Of a stretch of DNA of 64,000 nt, positions 17,364 to 26,630 are shown piece by piece. The position numbers and the translations under genes are program-made. The first letter of the stretch is position 1, and each line of letters begins with the position of its first letter. Source of the stretch: UBA5072 sp963822145 (GTDB lineage Bacteria > Bacteroidota > Bacteroidia > Bacteroidales > UBA10428). The notes beneath the pieces are model-generated. The model worked only from the letters and a program-made list of their open reading frames with translations. It ran no database searches and was not told the DNA's origin. Where the stretch lies: the NCBI GenBank assembly GCA_963822145.1, contig CAWGGG010000004.1:1054001-1118000 (forward strand), read 5' to 3'.

Positions 17364-18413
17364 CTATTTCATTTCTTTTACCCTGGAACGATCACGGAGT
17401 GTTTCGAAGCCTTTTACCACCAGTTGTTCATTCATTTTCAACCCGGAAAGGATCTGTACTTCAATGGGATTCTCCAGTCCGAACTCCACGATACGTTCGT
17501 ATGCGATACCCTTTTCAACTATAAATACGCTGTTCCCCCTCTGTTTTGAAATGATGATATCTTTGGGAATCACGATGGTATTGTCTGCCGAGGCCACAAC
17601 GATTTCACCCTTGACATACATGCCCGGCCGTAGCAACAACTTAGGATTGTTTATCTGAATAAGCCCTTTATAAGAACGCGTGTCTGCATCTATGGCAGGC
17701 GAAAGCTGCGCAACGGTTCCAAAAAGAGTATCGTTGGGCAGGGTGTAATTGGTAACCCTGACTTCCTGCGAGGGTTTGGTTTCTCCCAGGTTTTTCTCCG
17801 GAAGGTTCACTTCCATCAGCAGCTTACTGTAATCCATAATCTTAACCAGAAGGGCATTGGCGTCGACCCGGACCCCGGGAGTAAAATAGGGAAGGTCAAT
17901 AATTACACCTGTAAAGGGTGCTTTTACATGCATTTTCTGAAGGCGAAACAAAGCATCCTCATAACTGTAATTGGCGTTAATGTAATTGATTTCTGCATTC
18001 TTCAATTCCGTTAAAGTTACACCACCCTTTTCGTAAAGCGATTGCTGCTTATCGAATACCTGTTTGGTGATTTCAAGGTTCAGCTGCAGCGAATTCAGCT
18101 TGATGTTATTTTCATATTCCTTGTCTTCCAGTTCTATAATCTCATCCCCTGCGTCAACTTTATCTCCCAGGACATATTGCCTGCCAGTTGCCGGATTGAC
18201 CTTAAGGATATAGTTGCCCGTAATCTCGGCCTTTAATTGCACTTCCTTTGCAGGTTGCACCGCCCCGGTTATTTCAATAAATTCTTCAATTTTAGCGGGT
18301 TTGACCTCGACAACCGTGACCGGTATGGTGATGTCCTTCCCCAGATCCTGCTGTTGACGGTTACAAGAGGCTGCCATAAAGACAATAATGGCAATTGCTG
18401 CTATTTTTTTCAT
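17364..18413 (-). CDS. Periplasmic adaptor (membrane fusion) lipoprotein of RND system
   Basis: The 349-residue product starts MKKIAAIAIIVFMAASC, a lipobox with C17, so it is anchored as a lipoprotein. It follows the HlyD/AcrA adaptor plan: a first lipoyl-like half (VQLKAEITGNYI), a helical hairpin near residues 95-140 (LQLNLEITKQVFDKQQSLYEKGGVTLTEL), a second lipoyl half (MHVKAPFTGVI), a beta-barrel (RVTNYTLPNDTLFGTVAQLSP) and a membrane-proximal domain. It bridges the RND pump and the outer-membrane channel. It lies 24 bases after the channel gene and 10 bases before the first RND gene. Confidence 0.9.
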   Translation of the reverse strand: MKKIAAIAIIVFMAASCNRQQQDLGKDITIPVTVVEVKPAKIEEFIEITGAVQPAKEVQLKAEITGNYILKVNPATGRQYVLGDKVDAGDEIIELEDKEYENNIKLNSLQLNLEITKQVFDKQQSLYEKGGVTLTELKNAEINYINANYSYEDALFRLQKMHVKAPFTGVIIDLPYFTPGVRVDANALLVKIMDYSKLLMEVNLPEKNLGETKPSQEVRVTNYTLPNDTLFGTVAQLSPAIDADTRSYKGLIQINNPKLLLRPGMYVKGEIVVASADNTIVIPKDIIISKQRGNSVFIVEKGIAYERIVEFGLENPIEVQILSGLKMNEQLVVKGFETLRDRSRVKEMK

Positions 18414-18437
18414 GGTGTGGGTGTATAATATATTGAT

Positions 18438-19931
18438 TTATTCCTGGTTGATGTTCTCCTGAAATTCTTTTGGCACAAAACTGATGTTATTTTCAAAATC
18501 CCAAAGCGACTGGATCTTCATATTCAGCAATTCGAGCTTGTAGCTGATCAGGCTGTTTGCAAGGTTCATTTTCTTTTCGGAAAGCTGATTCTGGTAACGA
18601 CCCAGGTCCATACTGGTAAGATCGCCGTTCTTATAACGCTCGAGGTTGATTTCATAGGTTAATTGGGCGTTCTTTTCATTTTGACGGGCTATGATGATCT
18701 GCATGCTCAAATTTTGCAGGCTGCGGAAGCTCTGACGAATGGCCAGTTCAACATTGGTTTGCTCACTGGCCAGGTTGATCTCCTCGATCCGGATTCCGGC
18801 TTCGGCGGCCTTGATTCTGGATCTTCTTTCACCCCAGTCCCAGACAGGTATGTTAAAGGTTACCATTACCTCCGGAGACCGGGTGGGTTTTTCGTAAATA
18901 TTGGCCAAATCGGGATTTTCCCCGAACAATCCCACTGAAAGACCTACATTACCTAAAAATTCATTGACTGATCTGGCCACCGTAAGCTGATCCTGGCTGT
19001 TCCTGATGCTGATCTCGCGTTGCCGCAGCTCCATGCGGGTATCGAGACCGTTTTGAATGGCCTTATTCATATCCACGGGAATCTCGGTGTATTCGATGTT
19101 GGTTTCGATATTAAAATCTTCCGTAAGCGGCATACCGATATACTGCCGGAAATCGTCCATGGCATTGGCCAGGTTGACCTGGGCATTCTGCAGGTTGGAT
19201 TCGCTGGTGGCCAGGTTCAGTTCGGCCTGCAACAGTTCTTCACGGGCAGATAACCCGGCTTCAACCTTGCTTCGTATAATTTCATAACCGTTTTTCTGGT
19301 TCTTCAATTCTTCTTCCGTGACCGATAAGGCCATCTTCCGCTGATACACCGTGTAAAAATACTGTGTGACCAGTTTTTCGAGAAACAATCGCTGAATCGC
19401 ATAGCTCAACGTGGCATTCTCCAGTGACAACCTCAGCTGATTCAGTTCCATTTTCAGTTTGTTGTAGGTAAAAACGGGCTGGGAATACCTCAGGAACAGG
19501 TAATTGCTATATCCCCGCGAACGGGAGGCATTGAAATCACTGGAAGCATCCTGGTAAGCGAATTGATTCTGCAGGGTAATCGTTCCATCTGTCCATTTAA
19601 TGGGTTGTGAAACAATGAAATCGCCATAAATTCTCTTGGTTTCATTCGTGCTCCAGGTGGAGAAAAGACTGTTGAAGGTCCTGTTCTGGTTGTAATAGAA
19701 CGGGGTTAACTGAAACTTAATCAGAGATTTGGTAGCAGCCTCCCGGGCATTCAGGTTTTCCCTGCTGATGGTCATATTCAGCTCCGATTTAAGAATTTCG
19801 GGGCTGTTATTGATGGCAATATTCATGGCATCCTCAAGCGTCAGTATTTTTTGCGCGTTTACAGTCACCGGAAATAAAGATAGGAGGGCCATCCATCTCA
19901 ATAAACTGATTCTGTTAATCATGTTTTTCAT
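18438..19931 (-). CDS. TolC-family outer-membrane efflux channel
   Basis: The 497-residue protein has a cleavable signal (to about residue 26, VNAQ) followed by LTLEDAMNIAINNSPEILKSELN, the usual N-terminus of outer-membrane efflux proteins. Two internal long helical stretches are typical of the TolC tunnel (EEELKNQKNGYEIIRSKVEAG and the matching LTYEINLERYKNGDLTSMDL near the C-terminus). It supplies the exit duct for the adaptor and RND genes that follow. The gene is 16 bases downstream of the permease-M1 gene, so the ABC and RND parts are on the same transcript. Confidence 0.9.
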   Translation of the reverse strand: MKNMINRISLLRWMALLSLFPVTVNAQKILTLEDAMNIAINNSPEILKSELNMTISRENLNAREAATKSLIKFQLTPFYYNQNRTFNSLFSTWSTNETKRIYGDFIVSQPIKWTDGTITLQNQFAYQDASSDFNASRSRGYSNYLFLRYSQPVFTYNKLKMELNQLRLSLENATLSYAIQRLFLEKLVTQYFYTVYQRKMALSVTEEELKNQKNGYEIIRSKVEAGLSAREELLQAELNLATSESNLQNAQVNLANAMDDFRQYIGMPLTEDFNIETNIEYTEIPVDMNKAIQNGLDTRMELRQREISIRNSQDQLTVARSVNEFLGNVGLSVGLFGENPDLANIYEKPTRSPEVMVTFNIPVWDWGERRSRIKAAEAGIRIEEINLASEQTNVELAIRQSFRSLQNLSMQIIIARQNEKNAQLTYEINLERYKNGDLTSMDLGRYQNQLSEKKMNLANSLISYKLELLNMKIQSLWDFENNISFVPKEFQENINQE

Positions 19932-19947
19932 ATGTTGAATTCGGTCA

Positions 19948-22900
19948 TCATTTCAGTATCCATTTTACGGCATCTGCAAATACAATATCGCCAATAGTCT
20001 TGTTGGACAGATCAACCTGAGCCGTATCTGAAGTAATGGAAAAAGATCCCAGGTAATTCCAGCCATTTTCAGCATCATCGCTGTTGCGGTTAATCTTTTC
20101 CACCCCATTGTCGTGGTATATCAAAAAGTTGTAATCCGGTGACCGGTTGGTCCGCCTCCATGTCAGGTTTACCTTATCCATAAAATAATAGACATCATAG
20201 ATCCCCTTTTCAGGCAGGACAGCCTTCCAGCTTGCACTGCGCTCACCTGTTCCGCCTCTTGTATAGTAAGCTGAGTGAATGTAATTGCCGAAAAACTCCG
20301 AGCGCAGCGCTGCCCTCCATTCCCGCGGGGGATTCCACGCCCAGATGGCCGAGTATTTGTACCGTTCGCTCTTGTTCTTTTTTACCAGGGATTTCAGATA
20401 AGCCTGATTAGCAGCCTGGTGATAGGAAAATCCCGAATCTTCATTGTCTACAATAACTTCATTTGTTCTTGCTACCTGGTCGAAAAAAGGAATGCTGACT
20501 ACATCATCCAACAGTGTCGTACCTCTGATTTCATTGAATCCCGGGAAACTGTAGACAAGATTATACGGAAGATTTTTCGAAATATGAGTTATGACTGACA
20601 TACGGGCAGGTTCTGTATTGAAAACAAATCCCACATCGCGTGAAGATCTAGCCGGCAGAAAGATTTTCCGGGAGAAATCCACATTGAAGTTATCCTGAAA
20701 AAAATCGTTTCCTCTACGATTGGGATCTGTTAGCTCCACATTCAGCGTCACCATCCCTTCGGTATTTTCAGGATTCGTGATATTAAAGCGAACCTGAAAC
20801 CGGGATACCTCTCCATCCATAACTTTATAGCTACTGATATTGGAAATGAGAAATCCCGGCAGGTTGTTTTGTCCATACCATTTTTCAACCTCCCGGGCAA
20901 GACTTAAGCCAAACCGATCGTGAAACCGGGCCTCTGCCTCCTCAAAGGGTATTTTCCTGTGCCGGTATTCTGTTACCAATTCAGTAAACAGGGTATCTAC
21001 TTCCTTATCCCCTAACCTGGCCCTCAGCACATTGAATAGGTTAAGTCCTTTGGCTTGTGCAATATCCCTCACCGTAACAGCATCACGTTCATCTGTCCCT
21101 GTTTCGATACCTTTATTTAAAACAGTTTCCAAAGAAGCACTTGCTAATTCCAGATTTATTTTCTCATCCCGGCTTAAATCCTCATACCATTGAAGGGTCG
21201 AGCCATCGGGATTGTTCCGCTCACTGATGTAGGATTCAAAGGCCATATTCAGGACAGGCCATTGAACCGACTGAAGCCTTGTATAAAATCCAAGGTATTG
21301 CGGAAAAATGGAAAAGGTTTCCCAACTCACTACATCCCTGTAATTAAAACCTTCACCACGCTGAGCCAGGAAATTGTTCTGAAAGAACTGTTTAAACAGT
21401 CTTGCCTGAATTTCTTCGGGCATGGCTTCCTCGTTGTTATTTTTCATATCTCTTTCGAGGCGGAATTTGCTGTTCCTGAAATCGGAAGCGTCGAACAATA
21501 CGCCTTTTTCAGGATAAAGGATCATTTCCGGCTGTACAGCATCACTGGCATAAGTGTAAAGGTGATTATCAAGACCAAAATGAACAGGCACTTCTACCAG
21601 GGTCAAGCGCCGGAAAGGATACTTCAATCCCAGATTTGCTTCATAGTTCTTTTTCAGGTCGCGTATCAGAGCAGGAATTGTATCGGCTATCAGGTCAAAG
21701 ACAGGACTATAATAATCATTACCTTCAATGGTGTAAATACTATAGACAATGGAATCGACATCAATGCTGTAAATTTTATAATTACTGATGAGGAGGCTTA
21801 TTCCGGGCAAAGGATACTCTGGTTTAAACGCAAAGCTGCCCTTTTCATTTTCGATTGCTTTGCCCTGCGAAACAGCAACCAGACCAGGACCAGTAGTCAC
21901 CTGAAGATCAAATTGAACGAAATCCGGTTCATAGCGCATGGGAGCGTTCGACGCATAGGTCGATCCTGTAACGGGATACCAAAGAGATTCACTGGTGAGG
22001 CATACATAATCTTTCTGCAGGAAGGCAAATCTCTTTCGGAGTGTAAATACTTCGAATTTGAAAATATCCTCAAAAGTAGCCGGATCAGCATCTAAAAAGC
22101 AGATCCTCTCATCGATGGAGCCGGCATACTCCATGTTTAGACTGAGACTGTCCCCGGGTTTCATGGGCTGCGGCATGATGATCTCCAGGATATGAAATTT
22201 TCTGGTAAACGTCAGTTCTTTATCCTGTAACACGATTCCCTGCAGATGAAGGTCCGGATTCAGGCTAAAGATCAGGGTATCCAAAGACTGAGGATTCCGG
22301 TTCTGAATTTTCAGCTTAGCATGGACACTGATAGTGCTACCCTTGTGTTCAAGATCAAGGATGCAATGGGTTACAGTTGCCCTGGGATAGCCTGTATATT
22401 GGTTATTCAGCTGCAAGGCCTGCTGTCTGAATATTTTTGCTGACTGTTTGATATGCAGGTACTGGTAAGCAATCAGCCCAGCAATGCAAATTGCAAAGAG
22501 ACCAGAATACAAAGGCAGTGCAGAAAGCCGCGGAGATTGTGGTAAACGCTGCAGCTTGTAGATGGTGAGCAATATAAAACCTACACCCAGCAGCAAATAA
22601 ATACTCCGGTGGAGGATAATCTCGTCTAAACGGGCAAATCCGCTGATCGAGGAATACATCATGGGAACCTGATAGGCAATGTAATCGAATATATGAAAGG
22701 CCTTTTTATTAAGATAGAAAATAGTAAGTGCGATATAACCGTTCAATACGATAAAAGTAACAGCCTGATTCTTAACCAGGGTCATGAAAAAAAACGACAA
22801 GCCAAGGATAAAGACCAGTGTGGGCAAACTGATCAGCAGTGGATAGGTAAAATAAGCAAAAATCCCCTTTAAGGTCACATGGCTGAGGAATGAGAACCCA

Positions 22901-23286
22901 ATTCCCATTAACAGGATGATCATGTTCAATACAAGGAATACAGCAAGAATGCCCAGGGTTTTTCCCAGGATATAATGTCCGTTCGACATGGACCGGGCAT
23001 AAATGACCTCCACGGTATCATTTTTTCTATCCTGTTTCAGGAATTCCGACGCCAGGAAAACGGCTACCACAGCCTGGCCCAGGTTTAGAATGATCAAATT
23101 GGCATATGGCACTGATCCGGCAAGGGCCTTATACATCCAGGGCGCACCGCTTGATTCAATATTCATGGCGATATTGAAGATGCCCAGACCCAGAATGGCA
23201 CCACCGGCAAAAATCCTGAAAAACCAGCTTCGCAACAAGGTCCGCATTTCATAGGCTGCAATGATGCGAATGAGATGTAATGCCAT
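19948..23286 (-). CDS. ABC-2 permease fused to inactive M1-peptidase-like and golvesin-like domains
   Basis: An 1112-residue fusion. Residues 1 to about 285 are an ABC-2 permease with about seven hydrophobic segments. Residues about 290-930 resemble the extracytoplasmic M1 aminopeptidase-like part of Bacteroidota permease/M1 proteins, including LWYPVTGS. I find no HExxH zinc motif; the corresponding region reads DVVSWETFSIFPQYLGFYT. Residues about 942-1112 resemble the golvesin C-terminal / xanthan-lyase CBD-like beta-sandwich (ASWKAVLPEKGIYDVYYF, then NYLGSF and a final DIVFADAVKWIL). The peptidase-like domain is therefore probably a binding scaffold. The ATPase gene lies 9 bases upstream and is the likely motor. 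The substrate is unknown. Confidence 0.8.
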   Translation of the reverse strand: MALHLIRIIAAYEMRTLLRSWFFRIFAGGAILGLGIFNIAMNIESSGAPWMYKALAGSVPYANLIILNLGQAVVAVFLASEFLKQDRKNDTVEVIYARSMSNGHYILGKTLGILAVFLVLNMIILLMGIGFSFLSHVTLKGIFAYFTYPLLISLPTLVFILGLSFFFMTLVKNQAVTFIVLNGYIALTIFYLNKKAFHIFDYIAYQVPMMYSSISGFARLDEIILHRSIYLLLGVGFILLTIYKLQRLPQSPRLSALPLYSGLFAICIAGLIAYQYLHIKQSAKIFRQQALQLNNQYTGYPRATVTHCILDLEHKGSTISVHAKLKIQNRNPQSLDTLIFSLNPDLHLQGIVLQDKELTFTRKFHILEIIMPQPMKPGDSLSLNMEYAGSIDERICFLDADPATFEDIFKFEVFTLRKRFAFLQKDYVCLTSESLWYPVTGSTYASNAPMRYEPDFVQFDLQVTTGPGLVAVSQGKAIENEKGSFAFKPEYPLPGISLLISNYKIYSIDVDSIVYSIYTIEGNDYYSPVFDLIADTIPALIRDLKKNYEANLGLKYPFRRLTLVEVPVHFGLDNHLYTYASDAVQPEMILYPEKGVLFDASDFRNSKFRLERDMKNNNEEAMPEEIQARLFKQFFQNNFLAQRGEGFNYRDVVSWETFSIFPQYLGFYTRLQSVQWPVLNMAFESYISERNNPDGSTLQWYEDLSRDEKINLELASASLETVLNKGIETGTDERDAVTVRDIAQAKGLNLFNVLRARLGDKEVDTLFTELVTEYRHRKIPFEEAEARFHDRFGLSLAREVEKWYGQNNLPGFLISNISSYKVMDGEVSRFQVRFNITNPENTEGMVTLNVELTDPNRRGNDFFQDNFNVDFSRKIFLPARSSRDVGFVFNTEPARMSVITHISKNLPYNLVYSFPGFNEIRGTTLLDDVVSIPFFDQVARTNEVIVDNEDSGFSYHQAANQAYLKSLVKKNKSERYKYSAIWAWNPPREWRAALRSEFFGNYIHSAYYTRGGTGERSASWKAVLPEKGIYDVYYFMDKVNLTWRRTNRSPDYNFLIYHDNGVEKINRNSDDAENGWNYLGSFSITSDTAQVDLSNKTIGDIVFADAVKWILK

Positions 23287-23295
23287 ATTTTTAGT

Positions 23296-24180
23296 TTATG
23301 ATACTTCAGTCATGGTTTCCATAAAATAAACATAAGCATGCTCCAGGTTAGGCTCAATCGCGACTGCAGCCGGCAAATCGAGAGCTTCACCCACCAGCTG
23401 GATCTCCCAACCCTCTTCCGAAGGAATGGTGGAGGTTACCGCGTATTTCTCCTTTAGTATGTCATATTCCACACCGGCAGTCTGAACCTGCCACACATGG
23501 CCGCGAGCTTTGTCAACCAGGGATTCCGGGGAACCGTTAAACTTGACCTGTCCATCGTTAAGCAGGGCAAGGTCGCGGCAAACACTGGAAATATCTCCGA
23601 CAATGTGTGTTGAAAGCAATATGATGATGTCCTGCTGGCTCAGTTCGGATAGAATATTGCGGAAACGTATTCTTTCTTCAGGATCAAGGCCTGTTGTTGG
23701 TTCATCCACAATGATGATCTGGGGACTGCCGATGAGCGCCTGGGCTATCCCCAGCCTGCGTTTCATTCCGCCGGAAAGGTTATTGGCCTGCCTGTCGCGG
23801 GCATCGAAAAGACCTACTTTTTCGAGCCATTCGTCCACCTTCTCCCTTCTCACTTTTTTTGACCGGATGCCGGATAAGCCAGCCGCATAATCCAGAAATT
23901 CCCAGGTCTTTAATTTACTAAAGAAGCGAAAATCCTGAGGCAGATATCCCAGCATCCCACGGATCTTGCCCCTGTCCCGGATCAAGTCGTATCCGTTAAC
24001 AGATACCTCTCCTGTTGTAGGCTTTAAAAGGGTGACCAGGATACGAATAAGGCTGGACTTACCCGCTCCGTTGGGGCCTAGCAAGCCAAACATGCCGTTC
24101 TCAATCGTCAGGTTGACATCAGAAAGGGCATGCTTTCCGTTTTCATATATCTTGTTTAAACCCCGGATTTCTATTCTCAC
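23296..24180 (-). CDS. ABC transporter ATP-binding protein
   Basis: This 294-residue ATPase has an A-loop Tyr in NKIYENGK, Walker A GPNGAGKSS (K41), a Q-loop LPQDF, signature LSGGMKRR (135-142), Walker B IIIVDEPTTGLD (D159, E160) and a switch His in STHI. The start is set at the GTG at 24180, where the product opens VRIEIRGLNKIY like its relatives; the frame is open 34 codons further upstream but that part shows no family sequence. It is first in the operon. It closely resembles the ABC domain fused to the second RND protein (ENGMFGLLGPNGAGKS and RIRFRN are shared), so the two ATPases look like paralogues, each next to its own permease. Confidence 0.9.
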   Translation of the reverse strand: MRIEIRGLNKIYENGKHALSDVNLTIENGMFGLLGPNGAGKSSLIRILVTLLKPTTGEVSVNGYDLIRDRGKIRGMLGYLPQDFRFFSKLKTWEFLDYAAGLSGIRSKKVRREKVDEWLEKVGLFDARDRQANNLSGGMKRRLGIAQALIGSPQIIIVDEPTTGLDPEERIRFRNILSELSQQDIIILLSTHIVGDISSVCRDLALLNDGQVKFNGSPESLVDKARGHVWQVQTAGVEYDILKEKYAVTSTIPSEEGWEIQLVGEALDLPAAVAIEPNLEHAYVYFMETMTEVS

Positions 24181-24389
24181 GATTCGCGCCTGTGTATTAA
24201 TATTGACGCATGAAGGTATGAAAAAATTACATCTTTGTGCAGGATTTCCGGCAGTTTGAAGGAATTTCCAGGGAACTCCCATGAGACTGATGGCACTAAA
24301 AAAGCGCCAAACATGAACATTGGATGGTTTGAATTGTTTAAAAATTTGTTAAACCATTTGGCAGGTGACCAACCTATCACATTTTCAGG

Positions 24390-24397
24390 TAATTTTG
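24390..24397 (+). promoter_or_regulatory. Possible -7 box of the YD-repeat lipoprotein gene
   Basis: TAATTTTG matches TAnnTTTG and lies 27 bases upstream of the ATG at 24425. No good -33 element is seen at the expected distance. The 244-base gap between this gene and the divergent export operon otherwise shows no clear element. Confidence 0.3.
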
Positions 24398-24424
24398 TAA
24401 TTTTTATATTAACTAATTAAAACC

Positions 24425-25504
24425 ATGAGATTAAATAAAGTATCTATTATTGTTTTTGCCGTTGTCCTGATGGCAATTGGCATTACCTCGTGTAAGACCA
24501 AACAGAATGAAGAACAGAGTCTTGCACGCGTTGAGTATTATCGAAATCTCCTTTTCAGTGAGACCAGCTTTGATACCGAACGGGGATCCCGTCAGATTAC
24601 CCCTGAAGAGGCAAAGAATATCAACAGCTATAAGTTAACCTATGACAGTCTTGGCCGTTTGAAATCAGTTGAATACGTCAGAAATGAAGTTTTACTGGAT
24701 TATTCATCCCTCAGGGAGGCTTCCAGGATACTTTACGATTACAAAGACGGAAAACAGATCAAAACTTTCTACGATAAAAATAACCATCAGATCGCAGTGG
24801 ATGGTGGGGTATATACCTATGAGTATTCTCTTGACGAAACAGGCCAGCGTACAGGTCTTAAATTTTACGATTCGATCGGCGCGCCTGTGGAGAACAGTAA
24901 CAAGATCAATTACTATACCTGGAGCAAACTTCCCGACGGCATGATCAAAGAAAACCGTTATAATCTGGCCAACGTGGAAACCATCATGAGCGAGTTCTGT
25001 CCGTTTTATGAACTGAGGTTCACTTATGATGACAAGGGCTATGTTACCAGGATGGCCAACTACCAGGGCGATACCTTATACAACTGTACAGCAGAAAACT
25101 GTGGCGATATTGGTGTATCCTATTTTTCTTTCATAACCAACGAATTTGGTGACGTTACCAGCTTTTCGGTACACAATACCATGGGCCGATTGTCAAACCT
25201 ATACTGGGGCTGGGCAAAACGTCTGAATACGGTAGACGAAAACGGATATGTTGTTGAAACCGTCGTATACGACCAGGATGACGAAATGGTCGGCGGCAAA
25301 ATGGTACCCATCACCAAAAATGTCTATGATGAGCACGGAGCACTGGTTCAGGTGGTGTGTATGGACAAAGACAGGAATGTATGCAACAATCCCGGCAATG
25401 GAATTGCCTACACGGAATACAAGTATGATGAGCAGGGACAGCGCATAGAAACCCTGAATTTCGACAAGGATAAAAAGGCCGTGACTCCTAAAGAAGTCAT
25501 GTAA
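24425..25504 (+). CDS. Lipoprotein with YD/RHS-like repeats
   Basis: The 359-residue product begins with a lipoprotein signal (AIGITSCK, C23). The body contains recurring units of the form Y-x-Y-D-x-x-G-x, for example YKLTYDSLGRLKSVEY, LRFTYDDKGYVTRMANY, NVYDEHGALVQVV and YKYDEQGQRIETLNF. These are characteristic of the YD/RHS-like beta-repeats found in many Bacteroidota secreted proteins. No catalytic motif is visible. It is read divergently from the export operon, and its stop lies 9 bases before the double-rhodanese gene, so those two are probably co-transcribed. Its function is unknown. Confidence 0.75.
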   Translation: MRLNKVSIIVFAVVLMAIGITSCKTKQNEEQSLARVEYYRNLLFSETSFDTERGSRQITPEEAKNINSYKLTYDSLGRLKSVEYVRNEVLLDYSSLREASRILYDYKDGKQIKTFYDKNNHQIAVDGGVYTYEYSLDETGQRTGLKFYDSIGAPVENSNKINYYTWSKLPDGMIKENRYNLANVETIMSEFCPFYELRFTYDDKGYVTRMANYQGDTLYNCTAENCGDIGVSYFSFITNEFGDVTSFSVHNTMGRLSNLYWGWAKRLNTVDENGYVVETVVYDQDDEMVGGKMVPITKNVYDEHGALVQVVCMDKDRNVCNNPGNGIAYTEYKYDEQGQRIETLNFDKDKKAVTPKEVM

Positions 25505-25513
25505 TTCTGGATC

Positions 25514-26551
25514 ATGAGAAAATTGCAAATTGCTATTTTTCCGGTTTTCATGCTGATCGCCCTGTCGCACTCGGGATGCTCCGGAGATAAAACGGCAAAA
25601 GCGCCTCCGTCAGATTCGGTCGCAGTTTCTTCACCCGTTGTGGTTGATATTGAAACACAATTGTTGCTGAAAGACCTGGCGGATAATGGTGATTATGTAA
25701 ACAGCCGTGAATTCCCTTCTTTAATAAAGGCCTCAGTAGTGTACGAGAACCTGGGACAGAACCAGCTGATCCTTGATCTGAGGACTCCCCTGTCCTATCA
25801 GCAGGGGCATATTAAAGGTGCTATCAGCAAGCGTTTTGAGGATCTTCCGGTCTATTTTGAAAGCGGCATTAAGCCTTTTGAGCTTGACAGGATCATTCTG
25901 GTATGTGATGATGGCCAGGTCTCCAGTTATACAGCCTGTCTGCTGCGCTTAATGGGATACGGGAACGTATATGCCTTGAGGTGGGGAATGAGTTCCTGGA
26001 GCCGGAAGTATGCGGATGCAGGATGGTTAAAAGGGATATCGGGAAAATATGAAACCAGTCTCGAGCAGTCTGATCATGAAAAACCTGCAGCATTGGAAAT
26101 GCCTTTGCTGAAGACAGGTTTTACTACCGGACCTGAAATCTCGGAGGCTCGTTTTAATGCGCTTTTTGCGGAAGTACCCGGCAAAATATTAATCACAGCA
26201 GACGAGGTTTTTGCCAATCCTCAGCAATACTTCTTGATCAATTACGAGCGAAAAGACAAATATGATGACGGGCACATCCCAGGTGCTGTCAGGTATAAAC
26301 CCAACGCCACACTGGGTCTGACAGCGGAGATGTCAACCATCCCCTCTGATAAGACCGTTGTGGTGTATTGTGGAACGGGTCATAATTCAGGTTTTGTGAC
26401 GGCTTACCTGAGGCTTTTCGGATATGATGCCAGGACCCTGAAATATGGCAACAATGGGTTCATGCATGATAAGATGGTAAAACAAAATGCTGCCTTATCA
26501 TGGTTGCCTTTCTCCGATGCGGATATAAATGATTTTCCGGTAGTAAAGTAA
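25514..26551 (+). CDS. Double rhodanese-domain lipoprotein
   Basis: A lipoprotein signal (ALSHSGCSG, C22) precedes two rhodanese-like domains. Domain 1 (about 70-170) has LILDLRTPLSYQQGHIKGAI and an active-site loop starting at C131 (CDDGQVSS). Domain 2 (about 220-330) has INYERKDKYDDGHIPGAV and a loop at C286 (CGTGHNSG). Both catalytic Cys are present, so sulfane-sulfur transfer in the envelope is plausible. The gene converges with a minus-strand group of two Cys-less rhodaneses and two YeeE/YedE transporters, which suggests a shared sulfur-handling role. A 16-base inverted repeat lies just past its stop codon. Confidence 0.85.
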   Translation: MRKLQIAIFPVFMLIALSHSGCSGDKTAKAPPSDSVAVSSPVVVDIETQLLLKDLADNGDYVNSREFPSLIKASVVYENLGQNQLILDLRTPLSYQQGHIKGAISKRFEDLPVYFESGIKPFELDRIILVCDDGQVSSYTACLLRLMGYGNVYALRWGMSSWSRKYADAGWLKGISGKYETSLEQSDHEKPAALEMPLLKTGFTTGPEISEARFNALFAEVPGKILITADEVFANPQQYFLINYERKDKYDDGHIPGAVRYKPNATLGLTAEMSTIPSDKTVVVYCGTGHNSGFVTAYLRLFGYDARTLKYGNNGFMHDKMVKQNAALSWLPFSDADINDFPVVK

Positions 26552-26556
26552 GGAGT

Positions 26557-26614
26557 CTTCGACTACGCTCAGACTGACATTCAGTTGAAAAAGTCACACT
26601 GAGCGTAGTCGAAG
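26557..26614. repeat. REP-like palindromic element between convergent genes
   Basis: CTTCGACTACGCTCAG (26557-26572) and CTGAGCGTAGTCGAAG (26599-26614) are perfect 16-base arms. The 26-base centre contains its own small hairpin (ACTGA-cat-TCAGT). The element fills the gap between two convergent genes and could stop transcription in both directions. From memory, sequences built on CACTGAGCG-AGTCGAAGTG recur in many Bacteroidota genomes. No second copy was found in this window and no REP-type transposase is present here. Confidence 0.7.
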
Positions 26615-26630
26615 TGTTACTGTATCTAAG

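Noticed and set aside
24292..24308. Hairpin GGCACT / AGCGCC upstream of the export operon as a terminator
   Set aside because: The stem needs a wobble or mismatch, the loop is only an A (or T) run, and it lies between divergent genes where no terminator is needed.
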